Below, one piece after another: positions 11,485 through 22,064 of a DNA stretch of 64,000 bases (the stretch's first letter is position 1; each line of letters starts with the position of its first letter). The stretch lies in contig JANTQA010000021.1 in the NCBI GenBank assembly GCA_027625915.1, positions 1,178,001 to 1,242,000 on the forward strand. Direction: 5' to 3'. The notes under the pieces are model-generated. The model was not told the origin of the DNA. It did not search any database and worked only from the letters and a program-made list of their open reading frames with translations. A program made the translations under genes and the position numbers. Origin of the DNA: Anaeramoeba flamelloides (taxonomy: Eukaryota > Metamonada > Anaeramoebidae).

Positions 11485-12231
11485 GGGATTAGCCTCTACC
11501 AAGGAGAAGCCTAGGATCAAAGTATGTTGTTATTGGACCAAATCACATTAGTGTTATATGGTTAAAATGTCTCTAAAAAATCGATTGCAAAGTAGTAATA
11601 TTTTCTATGATCTTATCAATTAAAAATGATCTATTTATTAGTATAAACCCAGCAAATTCAGAATAAAATCTGCATTTTGCCATAAATTTTATGATTGAAT
11701 TATCAATATTCAGACTACAACGTCATAAAATATCTATCTTAAATTTATGGCGAAATGTAGATTAGTTACTAAAAAATTCTTTTTTTTTAAAAAATTAAAT
11801 AAATAACGAATTAAGTTTTTTGTCAAATTCTTTCTCAAATCATGGAAATATATTGATGATATAATTAGACTTATCAAAAGCAAACAAAACTAATCAGTCT
11901 TTGTACATTTATGTTGATGATTATTGAGTTAATCTTTGAAATTCAAAAATTATAAAAATAGTTACTTTTGGAAGTTCTAAATCTAAATTATTAAATACTG
12001 TAATACTGTATTTTTGGTTTCTATTTTTAGATTCGGAAAAGGAATTAAATTTTTTTTTTTAAAATGAAACTTTTTTAATTGTGATCCATAAGTAAAAAAT
12101 GTAATAATTTATTGTGTAATTAGATTTATAATAGATTTTTTAGAGCTATTTGAGAAATGGTGCACTAATATCATTTGCACCCAATTACAACATACTTTGA
12201 TTAATGAGAAATCTAGGGTGACGCTAATCCC
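11485..12231. mobile_element. 747-bp TTAA-flanked element, family T3 copy 1
   Basis: The left end begins GGGATTAGCCTC after TTAA 11481-11484; the right end finishes GACGCTAATCCC before TGAA (a one-base change from TTAA). Near the ends are TTGTTATTGG at the left and CACCCAATTACAACATACTTT at the right, which recur at 26.7-27.4 kb and 52.7-54.2 kb. Copy 2 is in the opposite orientation. No transposase frame is visible, so it is non-autonomous. It shares its left TTAA with the right end of the neighbouring T2 element. Confidence 0.65.
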
Positions 12232-12235
12232 TGAA

Positions 12236-12789
12236 GATAAATTTTCTAATTTGATCTTACATTTTTCGAATTTCATTTTATTTAATAGAACTTTAAGAAA
12301 TCAGTACCTTATTTAATTAGGGTTTTTTATTATTTTCTTGAAACATAAATATACAATTTTTCTAAAAAGAAAAAACAAGTTTTTTATTTTGAAACATACA
12401 TATTTTTGAATACCAAATGGGAAAAAATTTTTACCCCCTTTACTTTTTCATTTCTTTTTCAAATAGAGTTTTCCAATTACAACCCACTTTTTTTAAAAAC
12501 TCATTTTATAGGAAAAGAAAAATATGGAAAATAAATGAAAATATTTTCCCATTTCTAATTCAAATATCAGTAGATTAAACTTTTCAAATTGCTTTTTTTT
12601 CGACAACAGTAAAGTCCCTTAATACAATGTTGTAATTTGGTATTTCTCGAGTATTTTTTGAATTAATGTACAATCACAATCGTTTAGCGATTAAATTTAT
12701 TTATTTTTTAGTTTTTCAATTTTTTAACAAATCTTATTCATTTTGTGAATCAATCTAAAACCTCGAAACGATTTGAGAATAGATCACAA
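12236..12789. other. intergenic, upstream of the ankyrin gene
   Basis: The block at about 12430-12560 (CATTTCTTTTTCAAATAGAG, then TATGGAAAAT with ATGAAAATATTT) resembles 25731-25865, another dispersed repeat. A TTAA end-like motif, AAGTCCCTTAA, is at 12612-12622. The last 150 bp are the probable promoter and leader of the ankyrin gene. Confidence 0.35.
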
Positions 12790-14877
12790 ATGCTTTTTTT
12801 TCAGGACTATTCAGAACAAAATTTATTGGAAAAAACAGAAATCGCGCTTTTGGAAAGGAACAATTTAAACGAAATCCAAAACAAATTCGATTCAAGACAT
12901 ATCGATTATTCAGATGAAAATTTGAACACCCCACTGCACTTGGCTATTAAGCACAAAGATGTTAAATTGGACATTGTCAAGTATTTGATTTCCTTGGGTC
13001 CAGATCTTGAGAAAAAAAATAACATGTTACTCAACGTGTTCGCACTTTTGTGTACAAAGGATCAGGCTGATTTTGAAGTTGCAAAGTATTTGATTGAGTG
13101 TGGGTACGATTACGAAAGTGTGAATCGATTTGGTTATTCACCGATCGTGTCGCTATGCCACAGCCCAGTTCACAATAAGGAATTGATTAAGCACTTGGCG
13201 GATTTGGGCTGTGAGTTGAACGAATTTTCAGACTTTGATCGTTTTACACTACTGCACCAATTGGTTGTCAACCACAGTGGAACCGAGCTTTTGGATTATG
13301 TAATTTCAAAGGGTGTCGATGTGAATCTTTGTATTGGTGGTTCTGGGAATAACATCTTATATTTCTTGTGCAAAAGCACAACAATTGATTATGACGTTTT
13401 AGATTTCCTTGTCTCAAAGGGTGCCAATGTGAACCACCAAAACACTGGTGGTGAAACGATCATGTGCGGGCACATCTTTAAAAAAGAATTGAAACTCATC
13501 AAAAGGATTCTGGAATTAGGCGGGAGACTTGATATCCATGATCGAAGGCTGAATTATCCTATACACTTTACCAGCTTAATTCCATTCCTGGAGGACGATC
13601 TAATAGAATTTGTGATTGAAAAAAGTCAAGAGTCAATTATTAACCAGAGGAATCGAGGTGGCTTTTCTGCTTTATGGATTTATTTAGATAACAAATTTCA
13701 AAAGCATAACCTAAGAATTTTGCAAAAATATAAGGAGAAAAAGGCTAATTTTAACATGAAGCACCCTTTACTCGAAACAATGTCTAATAGCCAGGACAAG
13801 AGCCAGAATAATAAGAATGAGGATGACGATGATGAGGAGGAGGTTAATATTCATTCTCCAAATATTCTATTTAGTTATTGCTCTTCGAACAAAGATCTTG
13901 ATTATCCAATTTTGCAATATTTATTAGAAAATGGAGCAGACCCAACGATGAAAAATTGTGATGACCACACCCCACTATTTTTGCGAGCTTTCAATAGCTC
14001 GCCACTTAAAGAAATTAAATTATTGGTCAAATATGGAGCAAACGTCAAGGAACTTTATGGTGAAAGCACTCTCTTACATGCCTATTGCAAAGAAAGTGGA
14101 TCCTTAACAATAGAACTAGCACATTATCTGGTAAGCTCTGGCATAGATATCAACCATCAAAATACACAACAGGAAACCTGTTTACATTTAATTTGTAAAC
14201 ACTTTGGTAATAAAAAACAATTTGAAATTATCAAATTTTTATTTAAAAATGGAATAGAAATCAATTTATTAGATCGCTTTGGAAATACAGCTTTCCATTA
14301 CTTGTGTCGTTACAATACTAATATGGAAATTGTTAAATTTTTTATAGACAATGGCACAGATTTGAAAATGAAAAATAGTCAATTGGAACAACCCTTACAT
14401 AAGGCGTGTCAATTTTATCAAACCTTTGATATCATAAAATTATTGATTGAAAATGGTGCCCCGATAAATACATTAAATAAAAAGAATGAAAATGCTTTAA
14501 TGATCGAAATTAATAGTCAAAAGAATTTTGAGATTATCAAATATTTTTTAAAAATTGGGTTCGACCAAAATAATGTTAATACGCAAAATGAAAACTCAAT
14601 TATGCGATTTTGTAAAGCTGTAACGCCCGTGGAAGATGTTATGAGAATTTTTAATCTTTTACGAAATTCTGGTGCAGATTTAAAAATAATCGACAATGAT
14701 AACCACAATTTGTTACACTCAATATTTATTGGAAAAAAATTTAATATTAATATTGTCAAACATCTTATTCAAAATAATCTTGAAATTAATTTTCAAAATT
14801 ATGAAGGCGAAACACCATTATTAATATTAATAAAATACATTTTTCTTTTAGATTTCGAAACCATAAATAATTATTAA
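12790..14877 (+). CDS. ankyrin-repeat protein, about 695 residues
   Basis: The first ATG of the frame is at 12790; fifteen codons upstream open only with GTG, so 12790 is preferred. A pyrimidine tract plus AG just after it (TTTTTTTTCAG, near 12803) might instead be a splice acceptor with an upstream first exon. Nearly the whole protein is ankyrin repeats, roughly 15-18 of them, seen as TPLHLAIKHKD, VKYLISLG, GVDVN, LYFLCK, LLENGAD, ASSGIDINHQN-like and TAFHYLCRYNTNMEIVKFF units. An acidic insert (EDDDDEEE) sits near residue 350. No catalytic, BTB or membrane domain is seen. Such proteins serve as binding scaffolds; the partner is unknown. The protein stops within a repeat-like unit, and TTTTCTTTTAG near 14851 could be an acceptor, so the last residues are uncertain. 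Confidence 0.8.
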   Translation: MLFFQDYSEQNLLEKTEIALLERNNLNEIQNKFDSRHIDYSDENLNTPLHLAIKHKDVKLDIVKYLISLGPDLEKKNNMLLNVFALLCTKDQADFEVAKYLIECGYDYESVNRFGYSPIVSLCHSPVHNKELIKHLADLGCELNEFSDFDRFTLLHQLVVNHSGTELLDYVISKGVDVNLCIGGSGNNILYFLCKSTTIDYDVLDFLVSKGANVNHQNTGGETIMCGHIFKKELKLIKRILELGGRLDIHDRRLNYPIHFTSLIPFLEDDLIEFVIEKSQESIINQRNRGGFSALWIYLDNKFQKHNLRILQKYKEKKANFNMKHPLLETMSNSQDKSQNNKNEDDDDEEEVNIHSPNILFSYCSSNKDLDYPILQYLLENGADPTMKNCDDHTPLFLRAFNSSPLKEIKLLVKYGANVKELYGESTLLHAYCKESGSLTIELAHYLVSSGIDINHQNTQQETCLHLICKHFGNKKQFEIIKFLFKNGIEINLLDRFGNTAFHYLCRYNTNMEIVKFFIDNGTDLKMKNSQLEQPLHKACQFYQTFDIIKLLIENGAPINTLNKKNENALMIEINSQKNFEIIKYFLKIGFDQNNVNTQNENSIMRFCKAVTPVEDVMRIFNLLRNSGADLKIIDNDNHNLLHSIFIGKKFNINIVKHLIQNNLEINFQNYEGETPLLILIKYIFLLDFETINNY

Positions 14878-16281
14878 TCGGAAATTAATTGATCCACGCA
14901 TTCTCTCTCTCTTTTTTTTTTTTTTTTTTTATTTTTATTTATTGACTTATTTTTTATCTCAATATATTCCCTTCGCTGCAGTTTTTGTATTTTGTATTTT
15001 TTCTAGTTTCCAGCTAACAACACCAATAATAATATTAACTCTTATTCGAAGATTAAAAAATGCATGGAAATGGTTGATCAAAAAAACTAATAAAGAAAAA
15101 ATAATAATAACAAAGATAAGAAACTGAAAAAATATTAATTTATAAGGAAAATTATTAATAATTTATTAATTTGGAACAGAATTAAGAGTACAAATAGAAA
15201 TTTGAATTTGAATTAAGATTATAAAAGAAATTTGAATTTAACTTTGGCAAAATAGTTCAGGTAATTTATTTACTGATTTTTACTAATTTATCCAATATAC
15301 AATTGTGTTCAAAAAAGAAATGTTTTAAATAATACACTTTTAAGAAACATAACTAGATATTTATGTTTTTTTTTATTCAAAATAATTTTGTAAAAACTAT
15401 CTCAACAATTCCAGATGCAAAAGAAAAAAAAAGTTTTTTTAAGGAATTAGCTTTCACAGGCAACAAGTCTTAAATTCCAGCATGCTAAAATTGAATGTAA
15501 ATCATTTTCTTTCACCATCATTTTAATGTCTAGAAAAAATTGGATTAGTAAAAGAGTACTAAAAGTTGATCTCATCAATTGAAAATATTCCTTATCTTAA
15601 AAAAAATCTCAAGAATTTAGGAAAAAAATCATAATTATTGATAAATTTAAGACTAAACTCATATATCAAAAGCTTTCTGCATTGAAAAAATATCCTTTTT
15701 AAATTTGTTTTCTAATGTTGAATAATAACTTTATAAAAAATTTTCTTTTTGTTTTTTTTTTATTATTAAATAAGAGTAAATTACACTCTAGTTACTCTTA
15801 GACTTAAATTGCCTTTCAGAAATTTAAGCATTAAATCATAGATTCCAAGATTATTAACCAATGAAAATAATTTCAAAAAAATCACAGTTTAAAATTATTT
15901 TATTAAGATTTAATTCTTATAATTTATTTTTAAAAAATTAATCTATGTTTTTCAAAGAAAGGATATACCCATAAAAAATGATCATTTTTTTCTATAATTT
16001 CCTTCTTTTTATACTTGAAGCATAAAGCACAAAACTTAATGAATTTTGTTAGATTACATAGTAATAGCTATTTAAGTATTTAGTAAATTTCACCAATTTT
16101 AGGATTGTTGAAATTGGGAGGTAACTTTATTATTTTTGAGTTCTAATTAAATAATTTTGATATTTTTATTATTGTGTAATATTTTTTTTAAGTGTCGTAG
16201 GGTGTCTTGGTTTTACAGAATCCAAAAGAATAGATTAAAATCAAAGATTTAGTCCCAATTCTTAAAAATTCTAAAAAACCT
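14878..16281. other. intergenic, no gene seen
   Basis: AT-rich DNA after the ankyrin gene. A 61-codon open frame at 14942-15127 lacks an ATG and any domain and is not called. At 15771-15791 TAAGAGTAAATTACACT is the inverse of GTGTAATTTACTCTTA at 18983-18998. Confidence 0.35.
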
Positions 16282-16672
16282 AACACAAGAGTAAATATGA
16301 ATGTTGTAAAAAATAGAGTTTTACAAATTTTTCGGATAAATAAAGAGTTCCAGACATTTATCCAAATTTTGGGAATAGTAAATATAATATCTGATTATCT
16401 TAATAGGATAAAAATAATTTTAATCAAAAAATCGTTTGGCAAACAAAAAATCTTACAATTTAAAAAAAAATGATTTTTCAAACAAAGTTTTAGTGTTCAT
16501 TAAATGATTTTATATTGGAAATCCATTTAAGCTTTAAAAATCAAAACGGGAATTTTGTTTACTATTACCAAAATTTCGATAATTACATGGAACTCTTAAT
16601 TTATCTGAAAAAAATTGAATAACTCTATTTTTTACAACATTCCATATTTATATTGGTATAAGAGTGTTTTTT
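16282..16672. repeat. foldback element with ~100-bp inverted arms
   Basis: The left arm (16282-16385) reads AACACAAGAGT, then AATGTTGTAAAAAATAGAGTT and ataaAGAGTTCCAgac. The right arm (about 16560-16672) carries the inverse in order: TGGAACTCT, AACTCTATTTTTTACAACATT and AAGAGTGTT. About 170 bp of loop separate them. It is non-coding and looks like a foldback MITE; no clear target duplication was identified. Confidence 0.6.
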
Positions 16673-18354
16673 TATAATTTAAGAAATAAAAAGAAAATTT
16701 TATAAAATTACTTTTAGGGGTCTAATCATTTATCATGTATTTATATATGCTCAGTGAGTGGTTTGAAACCCAAAAAGGATATTGTTAAAATTTGTTTCTT
16801 TTGATTGTTAAAATTCAAATAACGAAAAAAAAATTCATGTTATCATTTTTGCAAAAATCTCAATTAAAAAAAAAAAGTTACGAAGAATTCTCAATTTAAA
16901 AAAATGATATTTTAAAAAACAATTAACTTGTTTCTTTTATTAAATTTACAAATGGTTACATTTCTTCAATTGTAAAAAAATTGTTTTCTATAAGTTCATC
17001 ATCAATTTTATTCAATTTAATCGAATTTATCGTTAGATTGTAGCTATATATAGTTGGAATTAAAATTTGATAAAGTACGGGTTTTGAAATATTATTGGGA
17101 TAAAAATAACTCTTTTGAGATTTCAAAAAGTTTCTAAGAGTTACAGTTCAAAACTAACACATTCTTTTTTAAAATTGCTATTTACAGACTAATCAAATTG
17201 GAAATTAGGTGTGTCTCTTTGAAGTTTTTCAAAAAATTGTGCTCGTGTTTGATTGTTGCTTTTTTTTTTGATCAATAATTTATTACACGAACTGGTTTGT
17301 TTTTGATTATAATTATGTTTTGATAAGAATTACCTATTTCTGTTTTTCCATTTTAGAAAATTATTTTTCACCATAATGACTTGCTACTTACAACAAGGTA
17401 ATGCGATTAAATAGTTCTCAAGTTTAGAAATATAATAAATTATCCAAAATCAAAATAATGTAAATACACTTAATCAACACGTTGCTTAAAAATATTCCAG
17501 AGTTTAGTACAACAGTATAAATATACTTGTGATAAAGTAGAAAATATGATAACAAAAAGATGAATAAATTGTTGTTTAAAATAACTTTATAAGATCAAGT
17601 ATTTTGAAAATTTGTTTATTGATAAAAGTTTTTTTTTAATTTTCTTCAAAATCCCAAAAAAAAAAAAAAAAATTATAATATTTTGAGTTTTCTTTTAGAA
17701 GTATTCTCTTAAACATTCAGATTATCAACATTATTGTATTCCAGTTCTCAGTTAAGATTAGATTAAGATCGTCCTAAATTAGTTTGTTTTTTTAAATATG
17801 TTAAAACTAAAATAATCTGTGCTACTTGGTAAAATGTGTGAATCAAAAGAACATCAGAGTTTCATTTTAATTTAGAACTTACACATTAATCGATACTCAA
17901 AATCGATATTAAAAAATAAGTAAAGAATATTTTGGTATCTTAAAGTTATACCATTTAAATATATATTCTTAAAATGAAAGATCAAATATAAAATATTTCT
18001 CAAAAAATAGAGTTTATTTCTGTTGATTAATTTTCTTAATTAAAAAAAAAAATATAAGATACTAAATAAAAATTGATAAATTTTACAAAATTTAAAATTA
18101 CTTCTATTTATAATTTAAAATTTTCTCAAAATATTAATGAGTTTACATTCAAAATATATTTGACTGTTAATATGCTATTTGGTATTAACTAGATGCTGTA
18201 TCAGAAAAAGAAGATGATGAAACACGGCTCTTATTCGATACCTGTGTTTTTATACCATTATTACTGTAAATTTAGTTCAGATATTAAATCTTTGACAGTG
18301 ATGGGGAAACAGGACCCATTTACATTAATGCAAATTGACCTATAGAGATCCAAT
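16673..18354. other. intergenic, no gene seen
   Basis: AT-rich sequence with long A or T runs. The stretch 18200-18350 is less AT-rich, but all frames are broken and nothing is recognisable. Confidence 0.35.
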
Positions 18355-19315
18355 GGTTAAGAAGGTGTTTAAAATTTTGGGATTACTAATAAATTCAAAA
18401 AATCTAAATAGCTTTTTTTGAAATTATCCATTTTGTGAATCTTGATAAATCCACTTGTAAAACAGTCCATTAAAGGAACCCTTCAAAGTTCTTTACATTT
18501 AAAGTTGGATTTTTTTTAAATGAATTCGTCATATACCCGACTAATACTATCATTTCTTCCCTTACTGCATTTACAATGCTTTCTCGAGAGATTAAAAAAT
18601 TTTTTATGGTCGAGTTCCACTTTTAAGGTACAAACTTTCAAGTGAAATTTAAGGTAAAAAAATAATCTCTGACTGAGGTACATAATTCAAATTCTAGTAT
18701 TTTAATTTGTCTAAAAAAATTCCTAAAAATGGGCCCAAAGTGCTGATTTTTTTGTGCCTTAAATTTCAATCAAAGTTTGTACCTCAAAAGTGGAACTGGA
18801 CGTAAAAAAAATAGTGTATTTTTTGGTTATGAGTTTTTTCAATTTATTGTTCTAAGTTAAAACTCCACTTACCACTTGAAAGTAATTAAAAATAGGTCTG
18901 ATTGATTGGGGAAATATTTTATCTTTTACAGAGTTATTAGCACTTTTATACCAAAAAAAAAAGCTTTAAATGAAAACCTAATTGGTGTAATTTACTCTTA
19001 GGCGTATTTCTAAGGGATTGGAAAGCGAGGTTTTAACGTAGAACAATAAATTAAAAAAATTCAAAGCCAAAAAACACCTTTTTTCATAAAAATAATTTAT
19101 TTTAATCTTTGAAGATAGGATCATAAAAGTCTTAACTCAAGAAATGATAGTATTTGTGGGATGTGTGAATAATTCTTTTTGGAAGACCATCCTTAAACAT
19201 TAAAACATTTAAAAAAGAGACATTGAAATAATATGTATCAAAGATTCACAAAATCGAAATTTAACAAAAAGTTATTTAGATTTTTTGAATTTATCAGTAT
19301 ACACCTTAGCGAACC
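18355..19315. mobile_element. ~960-bp foldback element with long imperfect inverted arms
   Basis: Left end GGTTAAGAAGGTGT (from 18354) and right end ACACCTTAGCGAACC (19301-19315) are inverse. Inward, AAATTCAAAAAATCTAAATA pairs with TATTTAGATTTTTTGAATTT, and AATACTATCATTTCTT pairs with AAGAAATGATAGTATT. An inner pair is TTTATTGTTCTAAGTTAAAA (about 18844) against TTTTAACGTAGAACAATAAA (about 19032). A Tc1-type MITE at 18606-18804 sits in the left arm and has no counterpart in the right arm, so it inserted later. Non-coding. Confidence 0.6.
18606..18804. mobile_element. Tc1/mariner-type MITE (family M1), divergent copy
   Basis: A roughly 200-bp palindrome: GAGTTCCACTTTTAAGGTACAA at the left pairs with TTGTACCTCAAAAGTGGAACT at the right. 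It matches three other copies in the window (41680, 52262, 53268), but its termini have drifted (TGGTCGAGTT and AACTGGACGTA). It lies inside one arm of the larger foldback element. Confidence 0.65.
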
Positions 19316-19599
19316 CCCTTTCACTACTTTATTGTTCAGTTATTGGAAAAATGGAAGGGATTTTAATTTTGTGAATTAACAGAAATAGAACTTGTATAAG
19401 AAAAAAATGTGAAAATGTTGAAGATTTTGCAATTAGTTTGTTTTTTCTGATTTTTCGGTTTTACGGAAAGCAAACAAACAAACCTTTGAAGGGGGTATGA
19501 TCCAAAAGTTACTATAATGTTTTGGAATGACTTACTTTTGGAAAAAGCATATTTTATAAATTGTACAAGTAAAAATGAAAAGAGTACAGTATTGTAAAT

Positions 19600-19830
19600 A
19601 TACTGGGACAAGTCATTATTACTTGGGACAGCTTTTTACCAAACAAAAAATTTTTATTGGTACATTGTTTTTTAATTGGGACAATTTTTTCCAGTAAAGT
19701 AAAATTTTACTTGGGGCACTTTTCCAGAGAAACATTTTTTTTGAGAAACATCATTTTTTAATTGGGACATTTTTGTTGTTTGGGACATTTTTTTTAAACA
19801 AAAATGTTAACTTGACACAAAAAAACAACT
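19600..19830 (+). repeat. degenerate spaced repeats of TTGGGACA-TTTTT
   Basis: The unit (A/T)TTGGGACA, followed by a T-rich stretch, occurs about six times at uneven spacing between 19603 and 19785, with a GGGGCAC variant near 19715. The rarity of GGGAC in such AT-rich DNA makes the array stand out. No gene is visible in it. Confidence 0.5.
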
Positions 19831-20007
19831 AAATGCCACATAAAAAAAGGAATAAAACATAAAAGATCAATGAAAGGATCAATCAAATATTTTAGTTTCA
19901 GTGAAAAAAAACTATGAATAACACATTAGCTATTCTAACAAATTTCCTCCCCTTTTTAACGATCTAAAAGAAACTAATCCATGGAATCTTTTTGAACCAT
20001 TTTTTTC

Positions 20008-20284
20008 GATTTCTTTTACTTTCAACATCAGCAATAAACACTTTTCTAATTATGACCACACTATTAATAATATAGTAATAATGCTTCACAATGTTTTTTT
20101 CTCGTCCCCAATACCTAACAATAAGCGTCCACCAAAAATAATCCAACCCAAATATCAGTCAAAAAGAATAAAAAAAAAAATAAAATAAAATCTTTGTAAA
20201 AGGGATCTTTGAAAAACATTTGTTTTTTTTTTTTCAATTTCTTTTACTTTCAACATCAGCAACAAAAACTTTTCTAATTGTTAC
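20008..20284. repeat. direct repeat of ~55 bp
   Basis: TTTCTTTTACTTTCAACATC followed by AGCAA and ACTTTTCTAATT occurs at about 20008-20062 and again at about 20233-20284, in direct orientation with only a few differences. On the minus strand both copies read as RKVF(I/V)ADVESKRN, so an old duplicated coding fragment is possible, but no start or flanking gene supports one. Confidence 0.45.
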
Positions 20285-20469
20285 CAAAATTCGTAATCAA
20301 GGACAAAGAATCTTGCTCTACACGATCAAATTTCCCAATTCAAACAAAAAAAATCTCCGGATCCAATCGATTTTAGTTCATCCAAAAGAACCATAAAAAT
20401 TAAAAAAAAAAAAATGAAAACTCAATAAAAAAACCTCCTTTTTTCTTTTTCAAGGAGAATAAAAAAAAA

Positions 20470-20745
20470 CAAAAAATCAAAGATCCCAATCAAAGTCACC
20501 ATACAAAGTCAACAACCAGCTAAAAGTTGCCAGTTACCAATTGGTAGATGCCAGTATCCAATTTAAAGTTATCAGTCAGAGTCAAAGATCCCAATCAAAG
20601 CCAGAATACAAAGTCATGAGATCTAAGTTCAAAGTTGTCAGTTGCCAATTCGCCAAAGTTGCTTTTCCAAAGTTATCAATTCAAGCCAGTCTCCATTTTC
20701 GTCAATTCAGCTACCAACACAAATACCAATCAAAGTTTTTAATTG
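20470..20745 (+). repeat. degenerate tandem repeat, CAAAGT / CCAGTTGCCAATT units
   Basis: Short words recur in loose tandem: AAAGTCA, CAGTTACCAATT, CAGTCAGAGTCAAAGATCCCA, CAAAGTTGTCAGTTGCCAATT and others. It is less AT-rich than its surroundings. An open frame of 99 codons across it (20541-20840) has no ATG in a good context and ends in poly-F, so I do not call it. The block lies about 1.3 kb upstream of the bZIP gene. Confidence 0.4.
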
Positions 20746-22064
20746 CCTTTCTCTTTTTTTTCTTCGCCATTTGTTGGTTCTATTTTCGAACAAAGACGAA
20801 TTTTATTCTTTTTTTTTTCATTTTTTTTTTCTTTTATTGAAATTTATCAAACCCAACTGAAATAAATAAAATTTTATATTCACCAAATTTTAAATAAGAG
20901 AATTCTTTTTTTTTTCTTTTTTTTTTGTTTAAAGCAAGAAAGCAAAATTTGAAGAAATTGAGAGTTTTTTTTTGTAAATTTTTTTTTGAGTGTTTGAAAA
21001 CGATCTGTGATTTCGTTACTTAACACGATTCATTTTGTATTTGCACGGTATTTTTTCACTCTATTCTGGTTACTAATCCTTCTTTTTCTTCGACATGCCT
21101 AATTTTTTGATCTAGTTCTGGGAAATCCTGTTGACGGATTTTAGAACTTAAACCATGGTTCTGTGGGATTTAAAAGCACTAAAACTAATTTTAAATATTC
21201 CAACGAAAGCAATAAAAAGAAAAAGTAAAAAATAAAAAAATTTTTAATTGTGAAACTGCTTTTTGAAGCTGTTAGATAGGAAAAAAAAACAAATAATGTT
21301 ACTTTCCCAAATTGCTTCTAAACACAAAAACTCAAATCAATTACTTAAACTTCATTTTTTGCTGCTTTAGAACAAGAACAAATAAAAAAAACAAACAGAA
21401 GATTTATTGAGTAAAATGACAAAAAATGTTTTTGGTAGATCCACTTTCAACTTTTATACTCATAGAAGTGCTTTAAAATTCTATTTATATTTTATTTTTT
21501 ACAACTATTTTTTGTATTCATCTTTTTTTTTGATAACCGAGCCCTTTTGGTTAAAATTCAATTTAATTCGAAATTAAACAAATTTCTTGTTCCAAAATTC
21601 GAATTTGGAAATTTTTGAAAGACAAAATTTGGAAATTGTCTTGAGGTAAATCTAAAAAAATGGCCTTTCTACCAATTTGGAGGAAATTACGAATTAAAGG
21701 CTAAGCGAAAATGGAATTACCTAATATTTTTTTACTTTTTTAAAGGTTTGATTTAAACTGATTTCATGTTACTTGGCTTTGAAAACAACACACAAGTTGT
21801 TCCTTTCGGTTTACAGTAAACCCAAACTTTGTTTGATATTTTTTCTCTTGGGGTATTGTAAAAGGTTATTAAATTGCAAATTATTTCCAAAAGTTTTTAA
21901 TTTAAGAAAAAATCATTTCTTTTTCGTTTTATTTTTTGTTTCTTTGATATTAACTATTTTCTTTCCAAAAACGAATTTTTTTCATTTTGTAAATCTAAAA
22001 ATACTCTCCCAAAAGTCAAAACACTTACTCTCTGAAACAACCAAACAAATATTTCTGCGTTTTA
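20746..22064. other. intergenic, upstream of the bZIP gene
   Basis: T-rich leader DNA with mixed-sequence islands near 21030-21200. An open frame at 21773-22075 has no ATG start and reads as hydrophobic low-complexity sequence. No upstream exon of the bZIP gene is apparent. Confidence 0.35.

Noticed and set aside
19363-20146. Minus-strand frames of 82 and 60 codons
   Set aside because: Both open with TTG and show no domain; one overlaps the duplicated 55-bp repeat.
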